Below, piece after piece: positions 1 through 9,356 of a DNA stretch of 33,818 nt. The position numbers were made by a program, and so were the translations under genes. How positions within the stretch are numbered: position 1 is the stretch's first letter; every line of letters starts with the position of its first letter. The notes beneath the pieces are model-generated. The model did no database searches, was not told where the DNA came from, and worked only from the letters and a program-made list of their open reading frames with translations. This DNA comes from Candidatus Nitrosopumilus sp. (GTDB lineage Archaea; Thermoproteota; Nitrososphaeria; Nitrososphaerales; Nitrosopumilaceae), in the NCBI RefSeq assembly GCF_029882185.1, contig NZ_JAOULD010000015.1, positions 1-33,818 on the forward strand. The letters run 5' to 3'.

Positions 1-105
1 AATTGTGACTAGCATGATGTCTTTCTTTGTTGCTCCTAGAAGTGTATCCGTAGACATTGAATGATTCTTCATTTTGTCGTATTTAATGACCCGAAATTTC
101 TATGA

Positions 106-261
106 TTTCGTAATCCTAATGGAGATTATGAAAATAATGTATTGACAGAATTCAATCTCAATGCAGACAGGAAGAGGTTTTGGTTGGGAAGGATTGAGAG
201 CATGGATGAGAATATTGTGAATGATTCGATGCCGATATCATTAGATCATTTCAAATTATAA
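106..261 (+). pseudogene. Decayed remnant of a small membrane-protein paralogue
   Basis: The frame ending at TAA 259-261 has no start codon and is cut upstream by TGA at 103-105. Its C-terminal half carries NLNADRKRFW and, 18 residues further on, DSMPISL. The intact minus-strand gene at 1714-2094 has NLNADRKRMW and DSMPISM at corresponding places. In a different frame, 116-139 reads LMEIMKIM, resembling LYQIMKIL of the same intact protein, so the copy seems to have lost internal sequence and shifted frame. No function is expected. It could instead be the tail of a gene beginning outside the window, but the in-frame stop argues against this. Confidence 0.6.
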
Positions 262-319
262 AAAAATCATTATTTGTATATAGATCAAGCTTATATTGTA
301 TTAAACGATAGTTTGCGAT

Positions 320-505
320 ATGACTGAAGATAATAACGAAAAACCAAAAATACAGCGTAGTGATATTCTCCCTAACGAAAACAACCTCGTTACTGAAACA
401 TATGAAGGAAAACCTTTGATTCATGCTCAAGCAAATTATGATGGAAAAGGAATTGTTAAGGCACAATCTAATAACAAGCAAACAAAATCAGACGATACAG
501 AATAG
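320..505 (+). CDS. Small hydrophilic hypothetical protein (61 aa)
   Basis: Not recognised. The 61 residues are strongly polar (rich in Asn, Lys, Asp, Glu), with no membrane segment, Cys motif or signal peptide, and are probably largely disordered. A TATA-like sequence at 292-298 lies about 25 nt ahead of the ATG, which fits a leaderless archaeal transcript. The stop codon directly abuts the ATG of the next gene, so the two are probably co-transcribed and translationally coupled. The small size makes the call moderate, but the promoter spacing and tight junction support a real gene. Confidence 0.55.
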   Translation: MTEDNNEKPKIQRSDILPNENNLVTETYEGKPLIHAQANYDGKGIVKAQSNNKQTKSDDTE

Positions 506-928
506 ATGACAGAATTTGATTATGTTGGGTGGATTGCAGCAATAGCAGCTGCAATTGGTCTAGGTTTTACTGCTTTTCAATTACGTGCAAACAATAAAAC
601 TCGCCAATTAGAATTAGTAGAAACTATTTATCATGACATTCATTCTTTAGAACAATTATTCTATGAGAGATATACGGGTAATCCAAAAAAAGAAGAACAT
701 TGGAGAACACTATTTTTTCAACAATTAGAATGGTTTGCTTTCTTAGTTAATGAAAAAAAAATCAAAGATAAAAAATCGATAGATTTTTTCAAACCTGCTT
801 TTATTGATTGGTGTAAATATCTTTTTTTAGAATTTGCAGATGAGGATCAGATAACAAACCCTACCAGATTTGAAGAATTAAAAAAATTGTATACAAAATT
901 TACAGGTCAAAATCTTCAAAAGACTTGA
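506..928 (+). CDS. Hypothetical protein with one N-terminal membrane helix (140 aa)
   Basis: Family not recognised. Residues about 8-25 form one hydrophobic helix (WIAAIAAAIGLGFTAFQL), followed by a basic turn and a roughly 110-residue helical cytoplasmic domain rich in aromatics (HWRTLFFQQLEWFAF, DWCKYLFLEF). The layout resembles a group of prokaryotic single-helix proteins of unknown role. The ATG immediately follows the stop of the 61-aa gene, which implies one operon. The minus-strand genes at 1179-1631 and 1714-2094 share the same plan (one N-terminal helix, then a helical domain) without clear sequence identity. Confidence 0.6.
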   Translation: MTEFDYVGWIAAIAAAIGLGFTAFQLRANNKTRQLELVETIYHDIHSLEQLFYERYTGNPKKEEHWRTLFFQQLEWFAFLVNEKKIKDKKSIDFFKPAFIDWCKYLFLEFADEDQITNPTRFEELKKLYTKFTGQNLQKT

Positions 929-1178
929 ACCCATTATTTTTCATAGCACAAACCTAGGCACGAAAAGGGTGGATTCTATTTTTATTCTTTGTCGATAAAA
1001 AAGGGAAAGCCCCCCTCACAGGCACAAAAAACGCGATATAACTAAAGTTATGATGTGAGTTGTTTTATTGGGAATTGTTTAAAAAATCACAAACAACCAT
1101 TGATTGTTGATTAATGAAAAAATAGATCAACCTAATTATTTTTTAAATTAAAACTATTTTTGTTAATTTACGCACAAG

Positions 1179-1631
1179 TTATTTCATTAATTTTTTGTAA
1201 ATACCTTCTGCTGAAACAGGTACTGTTTTTACATTTTTATTATTCTTACACCAATTTACTAAATCAACATTGTGCTTCATATGATCAGTTTTAGTTTTTT
1301 CATCTATGAAAAGTCCTGAACGGTACGCATCGTGTAGAAATCCCTCAAACGATTCTCCAATTCCTTTATCTATCTTTTTTTTGTTTAATAAATGAGTCAA
1401 TATATCGGAATAGTTCACATAGTCTCCAATAGTAAAATACAATCCCTCAATGTCTTTTACCATTCTTATTGCATGAATAATTTGATTAAAATCACTTAAA
1501 GTTTTAATTGAAATTTCTGTATATACTTTTTTTCGTTCTTTCCAATGATTTATGACTATGAATGTAGTAGATATTGCAACAGCTATTCCAGTTCCTATTG
1601 AAAGCATTGTTGAAATATCATCTAATGGCAT
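1179..1631 (-). CDS. Hypothetical protein with one N-terminal membrane helix (150 aa)
   Basis: Family not recognised. A hydrophobic segment at about residues 8-27 (LSIGTGIAVAISTTFIVI) is followed by NHWKERKK and a roughly 115-residue helical domain. A TATA-like TTATAAA at 1654-1660 on the opposite side of the start lies about 27 nt ahead of the ATG, supporting this start and a leaderless message. It has the same architecture as the proteins at 506-928 and 1714-2094. The 250-nt gap between 928 and 1179 is AT-rich; it contains a short palindrome (ATAACT-AA-AGTTAT near 1036-1049) and nothing else I can identify. Confidence 0.6.
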   Translation of the reverse strand: MPLDDISTMLSIGTGIAVAISTTFIVINHWKERKKVYTEISIKTLSDFNQIIHAIRMVKDIEGLYFTIGDYVNYSDILTHLLNKKKIDKGIGESFEGFLHDAYRSGLFIDEKTKTDHMKHNVDLVNWCKNNKNVKTVPVSAEGIYKKLMK

Positions 1632-1713
1632 ACTTTCAAATCACACACATCCATTATAAAAAATAACAAATTTACAAAATTTTATGAATCTACATAGCGA
1701 TTACAAAATGTAA

Positions 1714-2094
1714 TTAAATCTTATTTTTGCTCACAAAATTCATCGAAATAGGCATTGAATCAATCCTCTTTTCATCATTAACATCTCTCAATTCTTCAAA
1801 CCACATTCTTTTCCTATCTGCATTGAGATTCACTAATCTCTCAACAGTTTTGAATTTTCCAATACCTACTATCGGGTCTGATAATATTGCAGTCCTAAGA
1901 CGGTTGACTCTCAGTATTTTCATTATTTGATACAGATTGCCATCTTTTTCTATAGTATCCAAATGTTCAATCTGGCGATTTCCAAGGTTACCGATTCCTC
2001 GTTTGTAAAAGTTCAAAGAAATAACAATTGCAAAGATTGCAACACCAATCTCAACTACTAGTGAAATCCAATTAGGAATATCCCATTCTGCCAT
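1714..2094 (-). CDS. Hypothetical protein with one N-terminal membrane helix (126 aa)
   Basis: Not recognised. Residues about 8-27 are hydrophobic (WISLVVEIGVAIFAIVISLNF), followed by a helical, charged domain ending in NLNADRKRMW and DSMPISM. These last two motifs recur in the broken copy at 106-261, so this gene was duplicated locally and one copy decayed. An AT-rich CATATTA element lies about 27 nt ahead of the ATG. Anchored single-helix proteins of this kind may act as small signalling or scaffold proteins, but nothing in the sequence decides a role. Confidence 0.6.
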   Translation of the reverse strand: MAEWDIPNWISLVVEIGVAIFAIVISLNFYKRGIGNLGNRQIEHLDTIEKDGNLYQIMKILRVNRLRTAILSDPIVGIGKFKTVERLVNLNADRKRMWFEELRDVNDEKRIDSMPISMNFVSKNKI

Positions 2095-2198
2095 AGTATT
2101 GAAATTATGATTTCTAATATGTGATTATCTATGTCCCAAACCATCACATCTGATGCATTTTACATTCAAATGCATAATCCTATACAAGATCACGACAA

Positions 2199-2357
2199 TT
2201 ACTTTCTTAAATGCTCATCTAGCAATCCTCTGGTGTATCTGACATCCTCACATAGACTATCTATTTTTTGTATGTCTTTTTTGATTTTTGATAAATCTGT
2301 CTCTAATGACGTAATCCTGCTTGAATGGTTTACAAATTTGTGAAGCAAAAACCCCAA
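2199..2357 (-). CDS. Possible small coiled-coil protein or 3' gene fragment (52 aa)
   Basis: On the minus strand the frame ending at TAA 2199-2201 reads as convincing protein: a hydrophobic start (GFLLHKF), then an amphipathic charged helix containing ITSLETDLSKIKKDIQKID and ending in LLDEHLRK. No ATG is present. TTG at 2355-2357 or 2346-2348 would be the start, and an in-frame TAG lies about 8 codons further upstream. It may therefore be a TTG-started membrane-anchored coiled-coil peptide or the surviving 3' end of a longer gene. The overlapping plus-strand frame at 2131-2343 looks like its antisense shadow. Confidence 0.4.
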   Translation of the reverse strand: MGFLLHKFVNHSSRITSLETDLSKIKKDIQKIDSLCEDVRYTRGLLDEHLRK

Positions 2358-2460
2358 AATTAAAAAAAATTGCTAATTTTGAATAGTTAATTCTACCAAT
2401 ACAATCTTTTTTCTACGAATGGGAATATGATAATTCTATGAATAGACTATCAAAAAATAC

Positions 2461-2573
2461 AGAAGCTACAAAATGCTATTCCTATGTTTTTTCTAACAGC
2501 TACGCTGGAGCTATTCGTGAAGCTACACTTTTCCTATCTTTAGCTACACTTTCTAGGCATAGCAGCTATTCGT
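2461..2573. repeat. Clustered AGCTA-core short repeats in non-coding DNA
   Basis: The core AGCTA occurs six times within about 105 nt, at 2464, 2498, 2509, 2521, 2542 and 2564. Longer matches are AGCTATTCGT at 2509-2518 and 2564-2573, AGCTACACTTT at 2521-2531 and 2542-2552, and GAAGCTACA at 2462-2470 and 2519-2527. Spacing is irregular, so this is not a CRISPR array. The block lies in a stretch of about 340 nt (2358-2700) without a convincing gene. Together with the adjacent inverted repeat and hairpin it may form a structured RNA. Confidence 0.6.
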
Positions 2574-2602
2574 AAATTCTACAAAACACCCAAAGATAGG
2601 GC

Positions 2603-2627
2603 AAAGAGTGCTAAATCACTCTTTTTT
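2603..2627 (+). terminator. Stem-loop with T-run
   Basis: AAAGAGTG (2603-2610), loop CTAAAT, CACTCTTT (2617-2624), then three more T. This is a perfect 8-bp stem with a U-rich tail in the plus orientation. It could terminate an RNA covering the AGCTA repeat block, or isolate the regulator gene at 2701 from upstream transcription. Confidence 0.5.
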
Positions 2628-2700
2628 GTGCCTAAAAGGCCAATATGGAAAAGATCTGGAAATACGGTTTTAAGTAAAATTGATTTTATTAATTTCAGGT

Positions 2701-3084
2701 ATGTCCAATCAATTGCTGGTGTTTAAAGAAATCATTAGATCAAGACAGTCTCCAACCCAAAGAAAGACCGACAAGCAGACCCGGAAACTCTTACTATACT
2801 TATTCACAAGTACAAGAGGTGGATTTACACGTTTACGAATAATCATTCATTTGCTAGATCAACCATATAATACACATCAACTAGCACAGAAACTCAAACT
2901 TGATTACAAGGCTGTTCAGCATCACATGAAAGTGCTTGAGAAAAATAATATGGTTTTAAAAATTGGTGAAAAATACGGTGCAATATTTCACTTGTCTAAT
3001 TTCCTTGAGATTAACATCGGTGCCCTTGATGAAGCAATTGACAAATTAGATAGAAAAATGAATCACTCCAAAATCTACATCTGA
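2701..3084 (+). CDS. Winged-helix (ArsR-like) transcriptional regulator (127 aa)
   Basis: A small DNA-binding protein. The N-terminal 30 residues are basic. The helix-turn-helix core follows (NTHQLAQKLKLDYKAVQHHM, then KVLEKNNMV) with a wing (KIGEKYGAIFHLS) and a C-terminal helix that may dimerise. No metal-binding Cys cluster is visible, so an effector cannot be named. I chose ATG 2701 over the upstream in-frame TTG at 2680 because a TATA-like TTTTAAGTAAA at 2668-2678 sits about 28 nt ahead of it, as in the other leaderless genes here. It precedes glutamate dehydrogenase in the same direction, but that gene has its own TATA box, so regulation of gdhA is only a possibility. Confidence 0.75.
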   Translation: MSNQLLVFKEIIRSRQSPTQRKTDKQTRKLLLYLFTSTRGGFTRLRIIIHLLDQPYNTHQLAQKLKLDYKAVQHHMKVLEKNNMVLKIGEKYGAIFHLSNFLEINIGALDEAIDKLDRKMNHSKIYI

Positions 3085-3124
3085 TGTGGTCTATGAATTT
3101 ACGATCTAAAAATTTGAACTAAAG

Positions 3125-3136
3125 TTAATATAATAT
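3125..3136 (+). promoter_or_regulatory. TATA box of glutamate dehydrogenase
   Basis: TTAATATAATAT is centred about 27 nt ahead of the TTG at 3157. This is the spacing expected if transcription starts at or next to the start codon, and it supports the unusual TTG start. Confidence 0.55.
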
Positions 3137-3156
3137 GCACAGATTGAAAAAACATC

Positions 3157-4431
3157 TTGGTTAAAAATGATCCTTTTGCTAATGCAACAAAACAAGTTAA
3201 TGATGCATGTGATATTATCGGAATCAAAGACAAAGAACTGCGTAAATATTTGGCAATGCCAAATAAAGTTTTGAGAGTTAAAATTCCCGTTAAAATGGAT
3301 AATGGTAAAATTAGAGTTTTCACAGGTTTTAGAAGCCAACATAACAATGATAGAGGTCCATACAAAGGTGGTATTCGTTATTTTGATCCAGAAGGTGGAG
3401 TGGAATATATGGAACGTGAAGTTATGGCTCTTTCTTCATGGATGACTTGGAAATGTGCAATTGTAGATGTTCCTCTTGGTGGAGGTAAAGGTGCAATCTA
3501 TGTTAATCCAAAAACTGAGAAACTCAGTGAAGGTGAATTAGAGCGACTCACTAGAGGATTTGCATTCAAAATTTCTGAAATTATCGGTCCAGGAAAAGAC
3601 ATTCCTGCACCCGATGTTTACACTACAGGAAAAGAAATGACTCAGATCATGGATACTTTTAGCAAACTAAACGGCAACGTATATTCTCCAGGTGTAATTA
3701 CTGGAAAACCCATTTCTATGGGCGGCTCACTTGCAAGAAATGTTGCAACTGGATTAGGAGCAGCATACACTGTCAGAGAAGCTGCAAAGGCTCTGAAAAT
3801 TTCTCTTAAAGGTGCAAAAGTTGTTTTGCAAGGATTTGGCAATGCATCAACATTTGCAGGTGAGTATCTTGAGAAAATGGGTGCCAAAATCATTGCTGTT
3901 AGTGATTCTAAAGGCTCAATTTCAATTCCAAAAGGTGCAAAGGTTAGTGCAATTTTAGCACATAAAGAAGAGAAAGGCTCAGTTGTTGGATTTCCAGGAA
4001 GTACAAAAATCTCAACTGAAGAATTACTTACTACAAAATGTGATGTTCTAGTTCCAGGTGCATTAGAGAATCAAATTGATGCAAAAATTGCAAAAAATCT
4101 CAAATGTAAAATTATTGCAGAAGCTGCAAACGGTCCAACATTACCTGAAGCAGATCCTATCATTTATCAAAAGAAGATTTTAGTTATTCCTGATATCTTG
4201 GCAAACTCTGGCGGTGTTTGTATCTCCTACTTGGAATGGGTGCAAAACAATATGGGATATTATTGGAGCTTTGATGAGGTTGCAAACAAGATGGAGAAAA
4301 ACATCACCAAAGGATTCAAAGATGCATATGAACTTAGCAAAAAACACAAAATTGACATGAGAAAAGCAACCATGGTTTTAGCCGTAGAAAGAGTTCTTGA
4401 AGCATTTGACCAAAAAGGCATCTGGCCATAA
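3157..4431 (+). CDS. gdhA: Glutamate dehydrogenase (Glu/Leu/Phe/Val family)
   Basis: Catalyses reversible reductive amination of 2-oxoglutarate with ammonium, linking nitrogen to carbon metabolism in the cytoplasm; coenzyme preference (NADH or NADPH) cannot be read safely. At 424 aa it has the usual archaeal length. The substrate domain has the PYKGGIRY and KCAIVDVPLGGGKGAI segments, the latter carrying the catalytic lysine. PAPDVYTTGKEM follows, then a Rossmann domain with GFGNAS. The start is TTG: there is no nearby ATG, and the next in-frame one (residue 34) would remove conserved sequence. A well-placed TATA box supports TTG. In an ammonia oxidiser this enzyme may assimilate ammonium alongside glutamine synthetase. 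Confidence 0.95.
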   Translation: MVKNDPFANATKQVNDACDIIGIKDKELRKYLAMPNKVLRVKIPVKMDNGKIRVFTGFRSQHNNDRGPYKGGIRYFDPEGGVEYMEREVMALSSWMTWKCAIVDVPLGGGKGAIYVNPKTEKLSEGELERLTRGFAFKISEIIGPGKDIPAPDVYTTGKEMTQIMDTFSKLNGNVYSPGVITGKPISMGGSLARNVATGLGAAYTVREAAKALKISLKGAKVVLQGFGNASTFAGEYLEKMGAKIIAVSDSKGSISIPKGAKVSAILAHKEEKGSVVGFPGSTKISTEELLTTKCDVLVPGALENQIDAKIAKNLKCKIIAEAANGPTLPEADPIIYQKKILVIPDILANSGGVCISYLEWVQNNMGYYWSFDEVANKMEKNITKGFKDAYELSKKHKIDMRKATMVLAVERVLEAFDQKGIWP

Positions 4432-4433
4432 TC

Positions 4434-4811
4434 TTAGGTTAGAAAAGACTCGTAACTCCTTAACTGTTCAATAAACATTATCTTCCCTTTTGTAATCATG
4501 CGTAGTTTTCTTTTGAAAGAAAGATCTACTTTTGTTCTTCTTTGTAGTAATTGAATTGCTTTTCCAGTTAGAATACTTCCTTTTTTATCTCTGTCAAAAA
4601 GAATGATCAACCTTTCATGTTTTACAACAGAATCTGCAAAATCAACCATCCCCGCAAATCTGTGAAACTCTAAAACTTTTCCAGTGAAACCCAATTTCTT
4701 TAATGCATTAGAATCTCGCTTTCCTTCAACGACCACTGCACCATTTTCTATCGAATTTAATTCAAATACGAATTTTTTTAGTTCAAAAATTTCTTGCTCA
4801 GATACTAACAC
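4434..4811 (-). CDS. Small stand-alone Toprim-domain protein (UPF0292-like)
   Basis: A 125-aa Toprim-fold protein. VVVEGKRD supplies the conserved Glu29 and ILFDRDKKG supplies the Asp73-x-Asp75 pair expected to bind Mg2+, as in primases, topoisomerases, OLD nucleases and RNase M5. No second catalytic domain is present, which matches the archaeal stand-alone Toprim family of unknown function (a nuclease or RNA-processing role has been suggested for relatives). The start is GTG; no in-frame ATG precedes it, and an AT-rich TATA-like stretch lies about 27 nt upstream. It converges on gdhA with only 2 nt between the two stop codons. Confidence 0.8.
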   Translation of the reverse strand: MLVSEQEIFELKKFVFELNSIENGAVVVEGKRDSNALKKLGFTGKVLEFHRFAGMVDFADSVVKHERLIILFDRDKKGSILTGKAIQLLQRRTKVDLSFKRKLRMITKGKIMFIEQLRSYESFLT

Positions 4812-4895
4812 AATTTAAAATCTAATTTTACTTATTAAAACACACCTTGTTGAAAACCAATAAATTAATTCACCATGACAAATTAATGAAATCAA

Positions 4896-5036
4896 ATGAA
4901 AACCGAAACAGAAATTGCCGAGTATAGAAAAGAGATTGAAGAGCGATTGGTGAAATCAGAATCTATGGATGCTATGAAATACTATCAAGGCGTTCTTCGA
5001 TGTCTAGAATGGATAGTGACAGGACAAGACGTTTAG
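4896..5036 (+). CDS. Small conserved-looking ORF coupled to the amidotransferase (46 aa)
   Basis: From ATG 4896 the frame encodes 46 residues: a charged helix (EYRKEIEERLVKSESMD) then KYYQGVLRCLEWIVTGQ. No family recognised. An AT-rich AATAAATTAATT at about 4859-4870 lies about 30 nt ahead. The stop TAG abuts the ATG of the amidotransferase at 5037, and no separate promoter is apparent for that gene. This suggests a two-gene operon with translational coupling and possibly a small partner subunit. At this length the call rests on context and on the protein-like composition. Confidence 0.6.
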   Translation: MKTETEIAEYRKEIEERLVKSESMDAMKYYQGVLRCLEWIVTGQDV

Positions 5037-5720
5037 ATGTCTAAAGTATTACTTGTGCAAAATACCCGAATTGAAGGTTCGGGGTACTTGGGTGAACTTT
5101 TACAAAAAGATGGATTTGAAATCACATCTGTTAATGCAAAACATGAAAAACTTCCAGACGAAAATTTCTCTCTTGTTGTGATTTTAGGCGCTCCTGAAAG
5201 TGCAAATGATGATTTACCATATCTCCAAGCAGAACAACGATTAATCAAAAACTCTGTTGATGAGAACATTCCTGTACTTGGAATTTGTTTGGGCTCTCAA
5301 TTAATTGCTAAAACATTTGGAGCCAAAGTGTATGCTGGATCAAAAAAAGAAATTGGCTTTTACAATGATTTGAAAATTGACAATAATTCTAAATTATTTT
5401 CACGTTTCCAAAATACGTTTACCGTATTTCATTGGCATAGTGATACATTTGATTTACCTGAGGGATCTATCAGATTGGCCTCATCTGAGAACTATCAGAA
5501 CCAAGCTTTTCAGTACAAGTGTGCAATTGGATTACAATTTCATTTAGAAGTAAATGAAGATATGGTAAATCTATGGCTTGACAATACTGAAGAAAAACTA
5601 AAAGAAATCCCATATATTGATCCCCAAAAAATTCGTTCTGATATCGATGAAAATATTCCAATTGTAAAATCAAATATGAAGAATTTTTACAACAATTTCA
5701 AAACATCATTTGATCTTTGA
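5037..5720 (+). CDS. Class-I glutamine amidotransferase domain protein
   Basis: A 227-aa stand-alone GATase-1 protein. The nucleophile elbow is GICLGSQL (Cys84), and the His/Glu of the triad are in GLQFHLEV (His169, Glu171). The domain normally frees ammonia from glutamine for a partner synthase. The length and the HWHSDTFDLP segment resemble GuaA-like amidotransferase proteins of unassigned role more than the shorter archaeal GMP synthase subunit A. No synthase domain or obvious acceptor enzyme is adjacent. It begins directly after the stop of the 46-aa ORF, with which it is probably translated. It may be a gamma-glutamyl hydrolase-like enzyme instead; the substrate is unknown. Confidence 0.85.
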   Translation: MSKVLLVQNTRIEGSGYLGELLQKDGFEITSVNAKHEKLPDENFSLVVILGAPESANDDLPYLQAEQRLIKNSVDENIPVLGICLGSQLIAKTFGAKVYAGSKKEIGFYNDLKIDNNSKLFSRFQNTFTVFHWHSDTFDLPEGSIRLASSENYQNQAFQYKCAIGLQFHLEVNEDMVNLWLDNTEEKLKEIPYIDPQKIRSDIDENIPIVKSNMKNFYNNFKTSFDL

Positions 5721-7880
<2,160 letters not shown>

Positions 7881-7884
7881 ATAA

Positions 7885-7893
7885 CATTTAAGT
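7885..7893 (+). promoter_or_regulatory. TATA box of the enoyl-CoA hydratase
   Basis: CATTTAAGT lies about 28 nt ahead of ATG 7917, in the 36-nt gap after the synthetase. The hydratase can therefore be transcribed on its own despite being adjacent. Confidence 0.5.
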
Positions 7894-7907
7894 CTCACAT
7901 AACATGA

Positions 7908-8678
<771 letters not shown>

Positions 8679-8679
8679 C

Positions 8680-8727
8680 TATTTCTAATTTCTTTCCTAT
8701 TTTATTAATTATTTTTTCAGTTTTCCT
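8680..8727. terminator. T-rich convergent intergenic terminator
   Basis: The gap between the hydratase (plus) and the cupredoxin (minus) contains several T-tracts on the plus strand (ATTTCTAATTTCTTTCC, then ATTTTTTCAGTTTTCC), as expected for archaeal U-tract termination of the hydratase mRNA. There is no clear hairpin. Confidence 0.35.
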
Positions 8728-8731
8728 ATCT

Positions 8732-9253
8732 CTAAGATACCGTTACTATTCCAACTCTCCATGGATGGAACGAACAAAAGTAGTTGTAAACCCCTGATTC
8801 TTCAAATGTAAATTCAAATTTGTCTCCTGTGTTCATTGGTGGACTGTTAAACAATTGTATGACCTTTCCTTTCTCCCCAATACTTTGGATGTTGTGAGGT
8901 ACAGAATCATCATTTATCCATGTGACTGTTGTACCTGCTGGAATCTCGAGGTTTAATGGAGAATAGAACCCTGCACCAGTTACATCAAAGTTTCCATTAG
9001 GAATGAATATTTCTGCATTTAAAATCTTAGGTACTTGCTTCTCTAAAGTTTCTATGACGATAACATTATTTTCTATCAAAAATTTTATCATGTTTAGAAA
9101 TTCTGCCTCTGAAATAATCCCTTCGCCATACCATAGTGCAGTATTTTTTACCCACTCTGGAACTGGTTCTGCACTTGCAAAATTTACAGAAAATGAAATT
9201 AATAAAATTGATAATATTGAAACTGGAATAATTGTTTTAGCACTGTATTCCAT
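8732..9253 (-). CDS. Secreted cupredoxin-domain protein lacking the usual axial methionine
   Basis: The signal peptide (IIPVSILSILLISFSVNFASA) is followed by a short helical domain (WVKNTALWYGEGIISEAEF) that recurs in exported thaumarchaeal proteins, and then by a plastocyanin-like domain. Copper ligands visible are His in DDSVPHNI and Cys/His in YFCSFHPWR. Where relatives usually read HPWM, with Met as the axial ligand, this protein has Arg. It probably binds copper at the cell surface, as an electron carrier or store, with altered redox behaviour. I start at ATG 9251-9253 (173 aa), not the ATG 20 codons earlier, because AAATTTAAA at 9273-9281 sits about 28 nt ahead and this start opens directly with the signal peptide. 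Confidence 0.8.
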   Translation of the reverse strand: MEYSAKTIIPVSILSILLISFSVNFASAEPVPEWVKNTALWYGEGIISEAEFLNMIKFLIENNVIVIETLEKQVPKILNAEIFIPNGNFDVTGAGFYSPLNLEIPAGTTVTWINDDSVPHNIQSIGEKGKVIQLFNSPPMNTGDKFEFTFEESGVYNYFCSFHPWRVGIVTVS

Positions 9254-9272
9254 ATAGTACAGTATCTTTTGT

Positions 9273-9281
9273 AAATTTAAA
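9273..9281 (-). promoter_or_regulatory. TATA-like box of the cupredoxin gene
   Basis: AAATTTAAA on the plus strand reads as TTTAAATTT toward the cupredoxin, about 28 nt before ATG 9253. It selects the internal ATG as the real start. Confidence 0.5.
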
Positions 9282-9356
9282 TGATTATGTAGATTTTCAT
9301 ATTTTAAATCCAAATCCCAATATTTTATCGCTGAAAAACAGAATAAAAAAGAAGAG

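Larger units (their letters stand above)
2440..2627 (+). ncRNA. Candidate structured non-coding RNA (hypothesis)
   Basis: The 9-nt inverted repeat CCTATCTTT (2533-2541) and AAAGATAGG (2592-2600) could close a stem around part of the AGCTA repeats. It is followed directly by an 8-bp stem with a T-run (2603-2627) resembling a terminator, although no plus-strand gene ends nearby. Repeats, a long-range stem and a terminator without a gene suggest a transcribed RNA ending near 2627. Its 5' end is a guess. A 45-codon frame from ATG 2438 also crosses the region but looks like chance. Confidence 0.3.

Noticed and set aside
929-1178. Possible tRNA or small RNA in the 250-nt gap
   Set aside because: Only an AT-rich spacer with a short ATAACT/AGTTAT palindrome; no cloverleaf or TPsiC-like motif found.
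2131-2343. Plus-strand 70-aa open frame
   Set aside because: Low-complexity composition, no promoter or homology signal, and the opposite strand at 2199-2357 reads as a much more protein-like coiled coil.
2461-2573. CRISPR array
   Set aside because: Repeats are only 5-11 nt, irregularly spaced (11-34 nt between cores), with no cas genes anywhere in the window.
2438-2575. 45-codon plus-strand frame through the AGCTA repeats
   Set aside because: It is open, but its residues simply mirror the DNA repeats; structured RNA or a repeat element explains the block better.
4434-4811. Broken fragment of a DnaG or topoisomerase gene
   Set aside because: The Toprim residues are complete, the length matches a known stand-alone archaeal family and a plausible promoter and GTG start are present.
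5037-5720. GMP synthase (guaA)
   Set aside because: Only the amidotransferase half is present, longer than the archaeal subunit A, with no ATP-pyrophosphatase partner adjacent.
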